Assembly: GCF_024400535.1 (NCBI RefSeq)
Contig: NZ_CP038800.1
Coordinates: 2,356,001 to 2,420,000 of the forward strand
DNA length: 64,000 nt
DNA from: Treponema denticola
Lineage (GTDB): Bacteria > Spirochaetota > Spirochaetia > Treponematales > Treponemataceae
Reading direction: 5' to 3'
Part shown: positions 24,030-34,489 of the stretch, piece after piece
Layout of the letters: each line of letters starts with the position of its first letter
How positions within the stretch are numbered: the stretch's first letter is position 1
Position numbers and translations under genes: made by a program
Notes under the pieces: generated by a model
What the model saw: the letters and a program-made list of their open reading frames with translations, nothing else
The model's database searches: none
Told to the model about the DNA's origin: nothing

Positions 24030-25346
24030 CTATAGGTTCCTTGATCTTATCTTGCCTTTTTTAAGCAAGCCGTCATGATGGTGCATTTTAAGCAAAGCTT
24101 CAACCTGGCTCATTGTATCCAAGTCAACACCAACCAAAATAAGCAATGAAGTTCCACCCATTAACATCGAAATATTTCTGGGGAAACTAAATGCCCATTG
24201 AATTACAGTAGGAAGTACTGCAATCGCAGCCAAATAAAGCGAACCGGGCAATATCAACCTGTTTAAAATCTTCTGTAAATATTCTTCAGTCTTATCGGTT
24301 CTAATTCCCGGAATCGATCCGCCGTTTTCCCTTATTTGTTTTGCTATTTCCGTCGGGTTAAGTGCAACCTGTGTATAAAAGTAAGCAAAGAAAACAATCA
24401 AAACAACATAAAGAATGTTATACCCCCAGCCGTCCGAGCGCAAAAATCTTGCAACCGCAGCCAGCCAAGAAACATTCGATCCCCACATCTGTGAAAGCAT
24501 AAGGGGAAAGGTTAAGAACGATGAAGCAAAAATGATGGGAATAACGCCCGAGGGGTTAATCTTAAACGGAATATAGGTATTCTGTCCGCCATACATTTTT
24601 CGGCCGATAACGCGTTTTGCATAATGAACCGGTATTTTGCGCTGTCCCTGCTGTTCATAAACAACCAAGGCTATAATTCCTACAAACATTGCAAAAGCAA
24701 TAATTACAAACACAAGGTTTAATTCGTTATTGCTTACAAGCTTGATCAATTCCCAAACAGCCTGAGGAAGACGGGCAACGATACCTGCAAAAATCAACAT
24801 TGAAATACCGTTTCCGATACCTCTTGCAGTAATCTGCTCACCCATCCAAACGGTAATCATAGTACCTGTCGTTACCGTAACCATTGTAATAAACAATTGT
24901 AAAAAAGGACTTGAAATTACAACAGCACCGGGTATCGCTCTGGCCCATGTACCTACAGCGGAAGATTGAAGCAAGGCAACAAAAACAGTAATAATTCTTG
25001 TCCAAACTTGAATCTTTTTGCGTCCTCCGTCCTCTTCCGCTATTTTTTTAAGGCGCGGGAAAATAATCATGGCAAGCTGCATCAATATCTGAGTCGAAAT
25101 ATAGGGCATTACACCGAGCATAAATACCGAAAAGTTCGAAAACGCTCCTCCGACAAAGAAGTCCATGTGATCTGCAAAAGCATTTCCCTGACCTTGCCGG
25201 AAATACATTGTAAGAGCCCGAGGATCGATACCGGGGATGGTGAGTACCGAACCTAAGCGGAAAACTGCTAAAACTATGATCGTAAAAAGAATACGGCTTC
25301 GTAAATCCTTTATCTTGAACATATTTGCAACTACATTATTAGCCAT
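24030..25346 (-). CDS. secY: Preprotein translocase subunit SecY
   Basis: 438 residues, ten membrane helices. The channel protein of the Sec translocon. Start MANNVVANMFKIKDLRSRILF and the conserved GGSIPGIRTD and PGIDP motifs are present. It follows rplO by 12 nt. adk, map and infA, which follow secY in many bacteria, are absent; rpmJ comes next. Confidence 0.97.
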   Translation of the reverse strand: MANNVVANMFKIKDLRSRILFTIIVLAVFRLGSVLTIPGIDPRALTMYFRQGQGNAFADHMDFFVGGAFSNFSVFMLGVMPYISTQILMQLAMIIFPRLKKIAEEDGGRKKIQVWTRIITVFVALLQSSAVGTWARAIPGAVVISSPFLQLFITMVTVTTGTMITVWMGEQITARGIGNGISMLIFAGIVARLPQAVWELIKLVSNNELNLVFVIIAFAMFVGIIALVVYEQQGQRKIPVHYAKRVIGRKMYGGQNTYIPFKINPSGVIPIIFASSFLTFPLMLSQMWGSNVSWLAAVARFLRSDGWGYNILYVVLIVFFAYFYTQVALNPTEIAKQIRENGGSIPGIRTDKTEEYLQKILNRLILPGSLYLAAIAVLPTVIQWAFSFPRNISMLMGGTSLLILVGVDLDTMSQVEALLKMHHHDGLLKKGKIRSRNL

Positions 25347-25358
25347 TCTTACCGCCTT

Positions 25359-25811
25359 TTATGCTTCAGACTGAACTATCGTTCCGCCTGCCTTTTCTAT
25401 TTTTTCTTTAGCCGATGCAGAAATTCTATCGACATCAACCGTCAATTTTTTTGTTATATCTCCTGTTCCCAAAACTTTAACATAAAGAGAACCTTTTCGG
25501 AGAAGACCTTTTTGCATTAAGGACTCTTTGTTTACGGTCTCGCCATCGCTGTACTTTGTTTCGAGCATGGCAAGGTTTACAACATAGAATTCCTTTTTAA
25601 AAGGATAGTTTGAAAATCCTTTTTTTGCAACACGTCGGTATAAGGGCATCTGTCCGCCTTCAAAGCCGGCATAAACCTTGCCGCCTGAACGGGCTTGCTG
25701 ACCCTTATGACCTTTTCCGGAAGTTTTTCCCCAGCCGGAAGAAGATCCGCGTCCTACAATCTTCTTTTTATGAGTTGCTCCTTCAGGAACAGTTAAATTA
25801 AATTCGGACAT
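25359..25811 (-). CDS. rplO: 50S ribosomal protein L15
   Basis: 150 residues. Gly/Lys-rich N-terminal arm (GRGSSSGWGKTSGKGHKGQ) and FEGGQMPLYRR motif. A late-assembly 23S rRNA-binding protein. It begins at the last base of rpmD (1-nt overlap). Confidence 0.97.
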   Translation of the reverse strand: MSEFNLTVPEGATHKKKIVGRGSSSGWGKTSGKGHKGQQARSGGKVYAGFEGGQMPLYRRVAKKGFSNYPFKKEFYVVNLAMLETKYSDGETVNKESLMQKGLLRKGSLYVKVLGTGDITKKLTVDVDRISASAKEKIEKAGGTIVQSEA

Positions 25812-25996
25812 TAGTTTAACTCCTTAACTTCAACTACATGAGCAACGGATTTTACCATACCTAAGATAGCAGGATTTTCCTCATGCTCAACCACAGAGTT
25901 GATCTTTTTTAATCCCAAAGAGCGTACCGTTGCGCAGACATGGTGTCTCTGCCCGATTGTGCTTTTTACCAATTTAATACTAATTCTCTTTGCCAT
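25811..25996 (-). CDS. rpmD: 50S ribosomal protein L30
   Basis: 61 residues with the family signature IKLVKSTIGQRHHVCATVRS and LGLKKINSVVEHE. Typical length and position between rpsE and rplO. Confidence 0.96.
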   Translation of the reverse strand: MAKRISIKLVKSTIGQRHHVCATVRSLGLKKINSVVEHEENPAILGMVKSVAHVVEVKELN

Positions 25997-26001
25997 TTAT
26001 C

Positions 26002-26523
26002 TTACCCCCATACATCCAAAAGGGTCTTCCCGCGGTTTTTAGCAACTTTTTTACCGTCCATCAAAAGACCTGCGGCATCAAATGTTGCTTTAACTACATT
26101 TACAGCGGAGCTTGATCCCAAAGACTTTGAAAGCAAGTCGGTTGCACCGGCAGCTTCCATGATAGCACGGATTGTACCGCCTGCGATAATTCCAGTACCG
26201 GAACAAGCAGGGCGCAAAAGAACTGACGAACCTTTGAACTTGCCTTGAACTTCATGAGGAATCGTACCGTTTTTAAGCGGAAATGTTACCATATTGGCCT
26301 TTGCTTTTTCGATACTCTTTCTGATTGCATCGCTTACATCATTTGCCTTACCGAAACCGTATCCGACTCGGCCTTTTTGATCTCCTACAACAGTTAAAGC
26401 AGAAAAGGAGAACCTGCGTCCGCCCTTTACAACCTTAGCCGTTCGGTTTAACTTAACAAGCTTTTCAACGTATTCCTTTTCGGTATGCTGGTTATCCCGT
26501 TTTGATTCTTTTTGGTGACTCAT
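26002..26523 (-). CDS. rpsE: 30S ribosomal protein S5
   Basis: 173 residues. [20 protein letters not shown] starts the double-stranded-RNA-binding domain; [18 protein letters not shown] lies in the second. Involved in decoding fidelity and helicase activity at the mRNA entry. Confidence 0.97.
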   Translation of the reverse strand: MSHQKESKRDNQHTEKEYVEKLVKLNRTAKVVKGGRRFSFSALTVVGDQKGRVGYGFGKANDVSDAIRKSIEKAKANMVTFPLKNGTIPHEVQGKFKGSSVLLRPACSGTGIIAGGTIRAIMEAAGATDLLSKSLGSSSAVNVVKATFDAAGLLMDGKKVAKNRGKTLLDVWG

Positions 26524-26531
26524 AAGCTCTC

Positions 26532-26894
26532 CTAAAACTTAATTCCTGTTTTTCTTGCACCGTCGGCAACGGCCTTTACAACACCGTGGTAAAGATATCC
26601 GTTCCTGTCAAAAACAACAGTGTCAATATTTTTTTCCTTGAGGCGCTTGCCGATTTCTTCACCGACCTTTGCCCCAGATTCAACATTAACCTTAAGCGAT
26701 CGAAGAGCTTCTTCCATTGTAGAAACGGCAGCCAATGTCTTGCCCTCTACATCGTCAATAACCTGAACCGAAATGCGTTTATTGCTTCGGAATACGGTCA
26801 TGCGAGGGCGTTCTGCAGTACCGAAAATAGACTTTCGAATGTGCATCTTTCGCTTAAATCTTTTTCTATCTTTATCATTACGTTTTTTGTCCAT
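26532..26894 (-). CDS. rplR: 50S ribosomal protein L18
   Basis: 120 residues. 5S rRNA-binding protein: basic N-terminus, [20 protein letters not shown], and [20 protein letters not shown] at the C-terminal end. Nine nt upstream of rpsE. Confidence 0.97.
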   Translation of the reverse strand: MDKKRNDKDRKRFKRKMHIRKSIFGTAERPRMTVFRSNKRISVQVIDDVEGKTLAAVSTMEEALRSLKVNVESGAKVGEEIGKRLKEKNIDTVVFDRNGYLYHGVVKAVADGARKTGIKF

Positions 26895-26904
26895 AATACT
26901 ACCC

Positions 26905-27444
26905 TTATTTTACACCGGACTTACCGACTTTTCGTTTGATGATTTCGTCTTCGTAACGAATTCCCTTGCCCTTATAAGGTTCAGGGCCTCTCAATTTTCT
27001 TACCTGAGAAGCAAACTGCCCGACCGCTTCTTTTGAAGCTCCTGAAATAATAACCTTCAGCTGGTCAACCTTTACTTCGATTCCTTCAGGAATAAGAACG
27101 GAAAAGTCATTTGAATAACCTAGTGCCATTACAAGGAGCTTGCCTTGAACTTCAGCTCTGTAACCTACGCCATTGATTACCAAGGTTTTAGAAAAACCGG
27201 TACTTACACCTTTTACCATATTGTTAAGAAGGCTTCGGTATAAACCGTGATAAGCCCTTGTTTGAAGTTCATCATCTTTTCTTGTTACAAGAACATGATC
27301 GCCTTCAACCTTAAAATCAACAGCTTCAGTATGATAGCTTTGTGAAAGTTTTCCCTTAGGGCCCTCAACGGTAAATGTACCGTTTGCAACATTCACTTTT
27401 ACACCTGCAGGAATAGCAACAGGCATTTTTCCAACTCTTGACAT
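26905..27444 (-). CDS. rplF: 50S ribosomal protein L6
   Basis: 179 residues, two-domain L6: [15 protein letters not shown] at the start and the signature [14 protein letters not shown] near the C-terminus. Binds near the GTPase-associated centre. Confidence 0.97.
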   Translation of the reverse strand: MSRVGKMPVAIPAGVKVNVANGTFTVEGPKGKLSQSYHTEAVDFKVEGDHVLVTRKDDELQTRAYHGLYRSLLNNMVKGVSTGFSKTLVINGVGYRAEVQGKLLVMALGYSNDFSVLIPEGIEVKVDQLKVIISGASKEAVGQFASQVRKLRGPEPYKGKGIRYEDEIIKRKVGKSGVK

Positions 27445-27453
27445 ATTGCCCTC

Positions 27454-27852
27454 CTACCAAACCTTGCAAATAAGCTCACCGCCTACTTGGCTTTCGCCGG
27501 CAGCTTTCCCGGTAATGATACCCTTTGAAGTCGATACTATAAGAGTACCGTAGCCGTTAAAAACTCTCGGTAAGCTCTTATAACCTAAATATACTCGGCG
27601 GCCGGGTGTAGAAACTTTTTCGATTCCGTGAATAACCGAAGATTCTTTATCATCGTATTTTAAGAATACGCGGATATTGTTGGCCCCGTCTTGGGTCATT
27701 TTTTTAAAGTTTTTAATATATCCTTCCGATTTAAGAATACTGATGATTTCCCACTTCATCTTTGAAGAAGGAACATCTACCGATTCGTGACCGGCTGAAG
27801 CAGCATTTCTAATTTTAGTAAGCATATCTGCTATTGGATCTGAAACACTCAT
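27454..27852 (-). CDS. rpsH: 30S ribosomal protein S8
   Basis: 132 residues from ATG 27852 ([17 protein letters not shown]), with aggag upstream; a frame 6 codons longer is unlikely because it overlaps the ribosome site. C-terminal [12 protein letters not shown] signature. In other bacteria S8 represses the spc operon. Confidence 0.96.
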   Translation of the reverse strand: MSVSDPIADMLTKIRNAASAGHESVDVPSSKMKWEIISILKSEGYIKNFKKMTQDGANNIRVFLKYDDKESSVIHGIEKVSTPGRRVYLGYKSLPRVFNGYGTLIVSTSKGIITGKAAGESQVGGELICKVW

Positions 27853-27863
27853 TATCGTTCCTC

Positions 27864-28049
27864 CTACCAACTCGACTTTGTAACGCCGGGGATTTGCCCT
27901 TCGCTTGCCAATTTTCTAAAACAAACACGGCACATTTTGAACTTTCGCAGATAACCTCTGGGGCGTCCGCAAACCTTGCATCTATTATACTGCCGTGTCG
28001 GATACTTCGCTTTTCTGTTAGCTTGATTAATTTTTGCAACTGTAGCCAT
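27864..28049 (-). CDS. rpsZ: 30S ribosomal protein S14, zinc-binding type Z
   Basis: 61 residues, the short form with zinc ligands in [20 protein letters not shown]. The short zinc form in the spc position is typical of spirochaetes and Gram-positives. Confidence 0.96.
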   Translation of the reverse strand: MATVAKINQANRKAKYPTRQYNRCKVCGRPRGYLRKFKMCRVCFRKLASEGQIPGVTKSSW

Positions 28050-28060
28050 GAAATCCTCTC

Positions 28061-28612
28061 TTACTTCCTAAAGGGCATACCAAACTTTGCAAGAAGCGAT
28101 CTTGCCTCTTGATCAGTCTCGGCAGAAGTTACTACGCTCACATTCAATCCAGAAATACGTTCAATCTTATCGAAGTCGATTTCGGGGAAGATGATCTGCT
28201 CGGTAATACCCACTGAATAGTTTCCGCGACCGTCAAAACCGTTCGGGTTAACTCCGCGGAAATCCTTAACACGCGGCAAAGCAACATTGATAAAGCGGTC
28301 TAAGAATTCATACATTCTAGCACCGCGCAGTGTTACCATTGCCCCAATCTCATTTCCCTCACGAAGTTTAAAGTTTGCTATACTCTTTCTTGCCTTTGTT
28401 TTCACAGCTTTTTGACCGGTGATTGTTTCAAGGTCAGTTACTGCAGCATCAAGTAGTTTCCTATTCGTGAGAGCTACACCAACACCCATGCTTACTACGA
28501 CTTTTTTAAGCCGAGGAATTTGCATAACGGAACTGTAGTTAAATTCCTTTTTAAGCTCGGGCATGATCTGTTCCGTATAGACTTTCTTAAGCCGAGGTAC
28601 GTAATTACTCAT
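28061..28612 (-). CDS. rplE: 50S ribosomal protein L5
   Basis: 183 residues from ATG 28612 ([20 protein letters not shown]), overlapping the rplX stop by 1 nt. Contains [10 protein letters not shown] and GRGNYSVGI signatures. Binds 5S rRNA and contacts S13. Confidence 0.97.
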   Translation of the reverse strand: MSNYVPRLKKVYTEQIMPELKKEFNYSSVMQIPRLKKVVVSMGVGVALTNRKLLDAAVTDLETITGQKAVKTKARKSIANFKLREGNEIGAMVTLRGARMYEFLDRFINVALPRVKDFRGVNPNGFDGRGNYSVGITEQIIFPEIDFDKIERISGLNVSVVTSAETDQEARSLLAKFGMPFRK

Positions 28613-28926
28613 TATAACGCTTCTCCACACTTACGGCAGACTCTTATTTTTTTGCCGTCCTTTATTTCGTATGCAATTCGGGTTTTGCCGCACTTCTTGC
28701 ATATAATCATAACATTGGATGCAGATATCGGAGCTTCAATTTCTACAATTCCGCCCTGATCCTGCTGGCTTCGTTTGCGCATGGCTTTTTTTGTCATATT
28801 AAGCCCGCCGACGATAACCTTATTATCTTCCTGCAAGACCTTTACGACTTCGCCCCGCTTGCCCCTTTCCTTACCTGCAATAATTTCAACACTATCATTG
28901 CGGTGAATCTTCATCTTTCCTGCCAT
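28612..28926 (-). CDS. rplX: 50S ribosomal protein L24
   Basis: 104 residues. KOW motif ([20 protein letters not shown]) and a C-terminal zinc-ribbon-like part with two CxxC pairs (ICKKCGK, VCRKCGE). Assembly initiator of the 50S subunit. Confidence 0.96.
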   Translation of the reverse strand: MAGKMKIHRNDSVEIIAGKERGKRGEVVKVLQEDNKVIVGGLNMTKKAMRKRSQQDQGGIVEIEAPISASNVMIICKKCGKTRIAYEIKDGKKIRVCRKCGEAL

Positions 28927-28935
28927 AAACTCTCC

Positions 28936-29304
28936 TTAAAGAACTTCCGGAGCAAGAGAAACTATCTTCATGAAATCATGATCACGAAGCTCTCTGGCTA
29001 CAGGGCCGAAAATACGTTTTCCCTTAGGGTTTTTATTATCGTCGACGATTACGCAAGCGTTATCATCAAAGCGAATATAAGTTCCGTCGGGACGGCGGTA
29101 TTCTTTTGAAACACGCACAATAACGGCTTTTTCTACCGTGCCCTTTTTAATAACCGATGTGGGCAAGGCTTCTTTAACTGCCACAACGATTATATCCCCA
29201 ATACCTGCATATCTGCGTTTTGATCCGCCGATAACCTTAATACATTCGACGAGTTTAGCGCCTGAGTTATCGGCAACGTTTAATCTTGTTTCAACCTGTA
29301 TCAT
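28936..29304 (-). CDS. rplN: 50S ribosomal protein L14
   Basis: 122 residues: [20 protein letters not shown] at the start and [20 protein letters not shown] at the end, both diagnostic. Forms part of the intersubunit bridge. Confidence 0.97.
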   Translation of the reverse strand: MIQVETRLNVADNSGAKLVECIKVIGGSKRRYAGIGDIIVVAVKEALPTSVIKKGTVEKAVIVRVSKEYRRPDGTYIRFDDNACVIVDDNKNPKGKRIFGPVARELRDHDFMKIVSLAPEVL

Positions 29305-29322
29305 TTACCTTAACTCCTTGCC

Positions 29323-29595
29323 TTACTTAGCCCGCTCAATAACTTCAGTAAGCATCCAAGCCTTCTCTTTACTGATAGGCTTATGCTCTACAATTCGTAC
29401 TGTATCTCCGATGTGAGCTGTGTTCTCTTCATCGTGAGCCTTGTATTTTTTACTGCTCGATACGTATTTTTTGTAAAGCTTATGAAGCTTTTTAGTTCGG
29501 ACTTCAACGACGATGGTTTTATTCATCTTGTCGCTTGTTACGATTCCGACAAACTCGCGCTTCCCGATTTTTTTTGTATTTTCTGTTGTTTCCAC
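29323..29595 (-). CDS. rpsQ: 30S ribosomal protein S17
   Basis: 90 residues. OB-fold with FVGIVTSDKMNKTIVVEV and GDTVRIVEHKPISKEK signature. Primary 16S rRNA binder. Confidence 0.96.
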   Translation of the reverse strand: METTENTKKIGKREFVGIVTSDKMNKTIVVEVRTKKLHKLYKKYVSSSKKYKAHDEENTAHIGDTVRIVEHKPISKEKAWMLTEVIERAK

Positions 29596-29606
29596 GGGTT
29601 AAGCTC

Positions 29607-29816
29607 CTAATTTGCACCTTCTCCGGCCAATTCTTTTTGGCGGATAAAGGTATTTAACATCGCTATTTCACGACGCATACTTCTCTTTTCAAGCGGGTTG
29701 TCCAAATGGCCTACCACAGCTTGAAATCTCAAATCCATGTATTTTTGCTTTAGTTCATTGCGTTTTGAAACAAGTTCCTTATACGACATTTCTCTGTACT
29801 TTGACTTCTTTTTCAT
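29607..29816 (-). CDS. rpmC: 50S ribosomal protein L29
   Basis: 69 residues, helical hairpin: MSYKELVSKRNELKQKYMDL and the closing RREIAMLNTFIRQKEL. Near the peptide exit tunnel. Confidence 0.95.
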   Translation of the reverse strand: MKKKSKYREMSYKELVSKRNELKQKYMDLRFQAVVGHLDNPLEKRSMRREIAMLNTFIRQKELAGEGAN

Positions 29817-29828
29817 TTTAAACGCTCC

Positions 29829-30245
29829 TTAGTCGGCCTGAATCTGCTCTGCAAACCTTGTCTTAAACGGAAGCTTGCTTCCTGCCAAGGTCATAGCTTG
29901 TTCGGCCAAATTCTTATCAACGCCGGCTAATTCAAAAATAATAGTTCCGGGTTTTACAACCGCTACCCAGTATTCGGGAGCGCCTTTTCCGCCGCCCATT
30001 CGAACCTCAGCGGGTTTCTTTGAATAGGGTTTATCCGGAAAAACTCGAATCCACAATTTTCCGCCTCGCTTAATCTTACGATTTAAAGCAACACGGGCAG
30101 CTTCAATTTGTCTGTTTGTAAGCAAAAAAGGCTCAAGAGAAACTAAGGCATAATCGCCGAAATCGATGCTGTTGCATCGAGTAGCTTCGCCCTTGATTCT
30201 ACCGCGCTGAACCTTTCTATGTTTTACTCTTTTGGGACTAAACAT
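29829..30245 (-). CDS. rplP: 50S ribosomal protein L16
   Basis: 138 residues. [20 protein letters not shown], then [19 protein letters not shown] signature. Organises the A-site region of 23S rRNA. Confidence 0.97.
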   Translation of the reverse strand: MFSPKRVKHRKVQRGRIKGEATRCNSIDFGDYALVSLEPFLLTNRQIEAARVALNRKIKRGGKLWIRVFPDKPYSKKPAEVRMGGGKGAPEYWVAVVKPGTIIFELAGVDKNLAEQAMTLAGSKLPFKTRFAEQIQAD

Positions 30246-30247
30246 AA

Positions 30248-30967
30248 TTATTGCCTCCCTGCTTGAGCGGGCTTTTCAGAGCGGGGTCTTCTTTGCTTTT
30301 TGAGCAAGGCGCCTGCATCTTCTTTTTGTTCTCCGCCAAACATCATTCCGCTGTAAAGCCATACCTTAACGCCTATCTTTCCATAGGTTGTATCGGCTTC
30401 AGCAAAACCGTAGTCTATATCTGCCCGAAGTGTGTGAAGAGGAACTCGTCCTTCCTTCATTTCTTCGGTTCTCGACATTTCAGCACCGCCTAAGCGTCCT
30501 GAAATTCTGATCTTTATACCTTGAGCACCGGATCTCATCGTATTAAAACAAGCCTGTTTTAATACCTTTCGGAAAGAAGCTCTTCCGGCAAGCTGGCGTG
30601 CAACGTTTTGAGCAACTAAAGCAGCCCTTAATTCGGCTCTCTTTACTTCCTTAATTTTTATCTGCACTTTTTTGCCGAGCTTTTTCTGTATTATAGCTCC
30701 GATATTTTCGATATTGGCACCTTTTACACCGATTATAACGCCGGGACGAGCCGTGTGAATCATAATCGTAATCCTCTGGGGATGACGGATGATTTCCACT
30801 TCTGCAATATCAGCATTTTGACATTCAGGGATTTCCTGAATCATAGCTCGAATCTTTAAATCTTCAAGCAGTAAATCGGCATAGTTTCTGGGGCCTGCAT
30901 ACCAGCGAGACGACCAAGTTTTGTTTATACCAAGTCTTAATCCTGTAGGGTTTACTTTCTGTCCCAT
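30248..30967 (-). CDS. rpsC: 30S ribosomal protein S3
   Basis: 239 residues. [22 protein letters not shown] domain with [15 protein letters not shown]-terminal domain with [15 protein letters not shown]. Lines the mRNA entry channel. Two nt from rplP. Confidence 0.97.
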   Translation of the reverse strand: MGQKVNPTGLRLGINKTWSSRWYAGPRNYADLLLEDLKIRAMIQEIPECQNADIAEVEIIRHPQRITIMIHTARPGVIIGVKGANIENIGAIIQKKLGKKVQIKIKEVKRAELRAALVAQNVARQLAGRASFRKVLKQACFNTMRSGAQGIKIRISGRLGGAEMSRTEEMKEGRVPLHTLRADIDYGFAEADTTYGKIGVKVWLYSGMMFGGEQKEDAGALLKKQRRPRSEKPAQAGRQ

Positions 30968-30969
30968 AT

Positions 30970-31332
30970 CTACTCTCCTGCTCTCTCGTCAACGACAACT
31001 GTGATATGACACATGCGCTTTAAGAGAATGTCCGCACGGCCCTTGCCGCGACACCAAATTCTTTTTAGCCTGGGCCCTTCATCAATCATAATTTCCTTAA
31101 CAAAGAGCATATCTTCGTCAAGCTGCTTGTTTTTATAAAGAGCGTTTGAGGCAGCCGATTTCATAGTCTGAGAAATTAAGACGGCTCCTTTTTGCGGCAT
31201 ATTTTCCAAAATAGCCATTGCTTCCGGATAAGGCTTGTTTTTTACGACGTTTGCCACCGGTCTTACCTTGGTAGGTGATGCAATAAGAAATTTCGTTGTT
31301 GCTCGATATCCTGTTCTTTCAGTCATCTTCAT
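30970..31332 (-). CDS. rplV: 50S ribosomal protein L22
   Basis: 118-120 residues; ATG at 31332 or two codons later (31326, [12 protein letters not shown]), which is better spaced from aggtg. Family stretch [20 protein letters not shown] and the C-terminal beta-hairpin region with [13 protein letters not shown]. Its loop lines the exit tunnel. Confidence 0.96.
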   Translation of the reverse strand: MKMTERTGYRATTKFLIASPTKVRPVANVVKNKPYPEAMAILENMPQKGAVLISQTMKSAASNALYKNKQLDEDMLFVKEIMIDEGPRLKRIWCRGKGRADILLKRMCHITVVVDERAGE

Positions 31333-31336
31333 TCAC

Positions 31337-31615
31337 CTATTTTCCAACCTTCTTGTCAGAGTTTGCATGTTTGCGGAATGTGCGCGTAGGAGCAAACTCT
31401 CCAAGTTTATGTCCAACAAGATTCTCGGTTATATAAACCGGAATCCACGTCTTGCCGTTATGTACCGAAATAGTGTTACCGACCATTTCAGGTATAATTG
31501 TAGAACAGCGGGAATAAGTCTTAATCGGTTTCTTCTTACCCGATCTGTTCATCTCGTTTACATTCTTAAAAAGACTCTTTGCAATAAAAGGTCCTTTTTT
31601 AACTGATCTTGACAC
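31337..31615 (-). CDS. rpsS: 30S ribosomal protein S19
   Basis: 92 residues: [19 protein letters not shown] and [20 protein letters not shown], both diagnostic. Pairs with S13 in the head. Confidence 0.97.
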   Translation of the reverse strand: MSRSVKKGPFIAKSLFKNVNEMNRSGKKKPIKTYSRCSTIIPEMVGNTISVHNGKTWIPVYITENLVGHKLGEFAPTRTFRKHANSDKKVGK

Positions 31616-31627
31616 TTGTGCAGCCCC

Positions 31628-32458
31628 CTAATTCTTCTTCTTTCGTCTTGAGACAATGAAGCTATCCGAAGGATTGCGCTTCTTGCGGGTCTTATAACCC
31701 TTACAAGGCTGACCCCAAGGAGTAACGGGATGTCTTCCCTTTCCTCGTCCTTCACCACCGCCGAGGGGGTGATCAATCGGGTTCATAGCCATACCGCGAA
31801 CGGTGGGTCTGATTCCAAGCCATCTTGATCGACCGGCTTTGCCAAGACTTGTATTCATGTGATCTTCATTGCCGACTTCGCCTATTGTCGCATAACATTT
31901 TTTGTTTACTAAGCGAGTTTCTCCGGAAGGCAATCTTATGGTAACATATTCGCCTTCTTTTGCAGCAACCAATGCGCCGGCACCTGCCGAACGCGCCATT
32001 TGTCCGCCTCTTCCGATTGTAAGCTCAATATTATGCACGGTAAAGCCGACGGGAATAGCTTCCAAAGGAAGAGCATTTGCAACATCCAATGAAGCCATTT
32101 CGCCGCTCATAATCTTTTGACCGATTCTTAAACCCTTGGGAGCGATGATATATCGTTTTTCTCCGTCGGCGTAAAAAATCAATGCAATATTTGCACTGCG
32201 GTTAGGATCATACTCGATTGTCCTTACAGTGCCCGGAATACCATATTTATTTCGCTTAAAATCGATTTGTCGGTATTTCTGTTTATGTCCGCCGCCTTGG
32301 CCTCGAACTGAAATGCGTCCTCTTGAATCGCGTCCCGCTCTGTTCTTTTTACCTGTAGTCAAAGACTTTTCAGGCTTTTGAGCTGTAATTTCATCTTTTC
32401 GCAAATCAATTCGTCCGCGCAATCCGGGCGTCATCGGCTTATATTCTTTTAGAGCCAT
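31628..32458 (-). CDS. rplB: 50S ribosomal protein L2
   Basis: 276 residues. [20 protein letters not shown] in the N-terminal part and [20 protein letters not shown] in the C-terminal part, including the conserved His needed for peptidyl transferase assembly. Confidence 0.97.
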   Translation of the reverse strand: MALKEYKPMTPGLRGRIDLRKDEITAQKPEKSLTTGKKNRAGRDSRGRISVRGQGGGHKQKYRQIDFKRNKYGIPGTVRTIEYDPNRSANIALIFYADGEKRYIIAPKGLRIGQKIMSGEMASLDVANALPLEAIPVGFTVHNIELTIGRGGQMARSAGAGALVAAKEGEYVTIRLPSGETRLVNKKCYATIGEVGNEDHMNTSLGKAGRSRWLGIRPTVRGMAMNPIDHPLGGGEGRGKGRHPVTPWGQPCKGYKTRKKRNPSDSFIVSRRKKKN

Positions 32459-32491
32459 TTTGCTATCCCCTTAGCATAAGCACATTAAGGC

Positions 32492-32776
32492 TTACGCACC
32501 TTCAAAAATCTTAATTGTCTCGCCCTTAGCAAGTTTTACGGTTGCCTTTTTCCAAGATGAAGTTTTACCTTCCTTGTAGCGGAGACGCTTAGTCTTTCCT
32601 CGAACATTAACAACAGTACAATCGGTAACTTTTACATTGAACAATCTTCGTACTGCTTCCTTTATCTGAATCTTGGTAGCCTTAGGTGCTACTTTGAAAA
32701 CATATTTGCCCTGCTCGCGAAGTTCTGTGCTTTTTTCGGTAAGAACAGGCGCGATAAGTATATCATTGTATTCCAT
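32492..32776 (-). CDS. rplW: 50S ribosomal protein L23
   Basis: 94 residues: APVLTEKSTELREQGKYVFK and KIQIKEAVRRLFNVKV. Docking site for SRP and trigger factor at the tunnel exit. Confidence 0.96.
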   Translation of the reverse strand: MEYNDILIAPVLTEKSTELREQGKYVFKVAPKATKIQIKEAVRRLFNVKVTDCTVVNVRGKTKRLRYKEGKTSSWKKATVKLAKGETIKIFEGA

Positions 32777-32778
32777 TA

Positions 32779-33414
32779 TTATTCGGCCTCCTTACATCCG
32801 TAAAATTCAGAAAGATTTTTTGCGGCAGATTCAAGCATAATAACTTTTCGGCCGTAGAATAAATCGTGGGCTCGAAGGCGGTTATATGCCAAGAATGAAA
32901 GATGCGGAATATTGCGGCCTGCTCTTTTTACCAAAGAATCATCGTCCTTTAGAATAATAACAGCACGCTCACCCTTTGCAAAGTTATTTAAAATCTTTAC
33001 AAGGTCGCGGGTTTTTCCGCTTTCTACCGTAAAGTCTTCTACAACCACTAACCTGTCGTTTTGAGCTTTAAGGCTCAAAATTGACTTCATAGCCAATCTT
33101 TTTGCTTTTTTAGGCATAGAATAGCTGAAATCTCTAGGTTTAGGTCCAAAAATAGTTCCTCCTCCCACTAAAAGAGGGGAATTTTTATCACCGCGTCTTG
33201 CACGTCCTGTACCTTTTTGGCTGTAAGGCTTGGCATTTGAACCGTGAACCTCAGCTCTGCCCTTTGTACAAGCCGTTCCGACTCGTTTATTGGCTAGTTC
33301 ATTATTGATGGCGTAGTAAATAACATCATCATTTACGGGAAGACCGAACACCTTGTCATCAAGATTAATTGTCCTCAATTCTTTACCATCGACTGAATAG
33401 ACTTTCTTTTCCAT
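32779..33414 (-). CDS. rplD: 50S ribosomal protein L4
   Basis: 211 residues. The tunnel loop region is [20 protein letters not shown], followed by [20 protein letters not shown]. In E. coli L4 also represses the S10 operon through its leader; a long leader is present here but similarity of mechanism is unknown. Confidence 0.97.
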   Translation of the reverse strand: MEKKVYSVDGKELRTINLDDKVFGLPVNDDVIYYAINNELANKRVGTACTKGRAEVHGSNAKPYSQKGTGRARRGDKNSPLLVGGGTIFGPKPRDFSYSMPKKAKRLAMKSILSLKAQNDRLVVVEDFTVESGKTRDLVKILNNFAKGERAVIILKDDDSLVKRAGRNIPHLSFLAYNRLRAHDLFYGRKVIMLESAAKNLSEFYGCKEAE

Positions 33415-33428
33415 GTCTTCTACCGTCC

Positions 33429-34055
33429 TTATTTAGCCCGCTTTACTGCGGATTTTAAGAATACAGTTGCATCCTTTTTACCCGGAACAGAACCGCGAAC
33501 CATTATAACACCCAATTCAGGATCAATCTTTACGATTTGCAAATTTTGAACGGTAACCTTGTCAAAACCCATTCTTCCGGGCATTGTCGTATTTTTAAAA
33601 GAACGACCCGGAGTTGTACAGTGTCCCGTCGAACCTGCTTCACGGTGGAACTTAGAACCATGGCTTGCTCTACCGCCCCCATAGCCCCATCGCTTCATAA
33701 CACCCTGAAAACCTTTACCTTTTGAAATTGCCGTAATGTCTAAATACGAAACTTTTTCAAAAGCCTCTACACCGAGCTTATCACCTACTGCGACTTCTTT
33801 GTCAAAATCACGGAATTCCTTTAAAAGTTTTAAAGGCTTGATGTCTCCGCTGAACTGTCCTGCATAGGGTTTGCTGGTGTGCTTTTCTTTGAGCTCACCC
33901 AAACCGAGCACTACTGAAGAGTATCCGAACTTTTCCTTGTCCTTTAGTGCAACAACGGTATTGGGTTCTACCTGAATAACCGTAACCGGCATAAGATGAC
34001 CGACTTCATTGAAGATTTGGGTCATGCCGATTTTTTTTCCAATCAGTCCAATCAT
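33429..34055 (-). CDS. rplC: 50S ribosomal protein L3
   Basis: 208 residues: MIGLIGKKIGMTQIFNEVGH, SKGKGFQGVMKRWGYGGGRA and GHCTTPGRSFKNTTMPGRMG. Assembly initiator protein near the peptidyl transferase centre. Confidence 0.97.
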   Translation of the reverse strand: MIGLIGKKIGMTQIFNEVGHLMPVTVIQVEPNTVVALKDKEKFGYSSVVLGLGELKEKHTSKPYAGQFSGDIKPLKLLKEFRDFDKEVAVGDKLGVEAFEKVSYLDITAISKGKGFQGVMKRWGYGGGRASHGSKFHREAGSTGHCTTPGRSFKNTTMPGRMGFDKVTVQNLQIVKIDPELGVIMVRGSVPGKKDATVFLKSAVKRAK

Positions 34056-34117
34056 TTAAATTCTCCTAAGGTACGCACCCCTGATTAAAGGCCGTCTACC
34101 ATTGATTTGATTAAATC

Positions 34118-34426
34118 TTATTGTTTAATTTCTACATCAACATCGGCTGAAAGCTCCAATGCCAATAAAGCATTCATAACTTCTGCCGAAGGTTCGATAA
34201 TATCGATTAACCTTTTGTGTGTCCGCATTTCAAACTGCTCACGCGACTTTTTATTTACGTGAGGCGAGCGAAGCACCGTAAACTTGTTAATCCGAGTGGG
34301 AAGCGGAATAGGACCGCAAACCTTTGCACCTGCTTTTTGAACAGCCTGTACAATAGCCCTTGAACTCTGATCAACCAACTCTACATCGAATCCGCGAAGC
34401 TTTACGCGAATCTTTTCCTTTGTCAT
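34118..34426 (-). CDS. rpsJ: 30S ribosomal protein S10
   Basis: 102 residues from ATG 34426 ([20 protein letters not shown]), set by ggagg 5 nt upstream; the longer frame reaching tuf would swallow that site. [20 protein letters not shown] signature present. First gene of the classical S10 run, preceded directly by tuf. Confidence 0.96.
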   Translation of the reverse strand: MTKEKIRVKLRGFDVELVDQSSRAIVQAVQKAGAKVCGPIPLPTRINKFTVLRSPHVNKKSREQFEMRTHKRLIDIIEPSAEVMNALLALELSADVDVEIKQ

Positions 34427-34489
34427 CATTTCCTCCGAAGAGATGCAAACGGCACTTGCAAAAAGCGCAAGCGCCGTTTTTTGCATCAT

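Noticed and set aside
34427-34489. N-terminal extension of rpsJ
   Set aside because: S10 homology and a ggagg site support the 34426 start.
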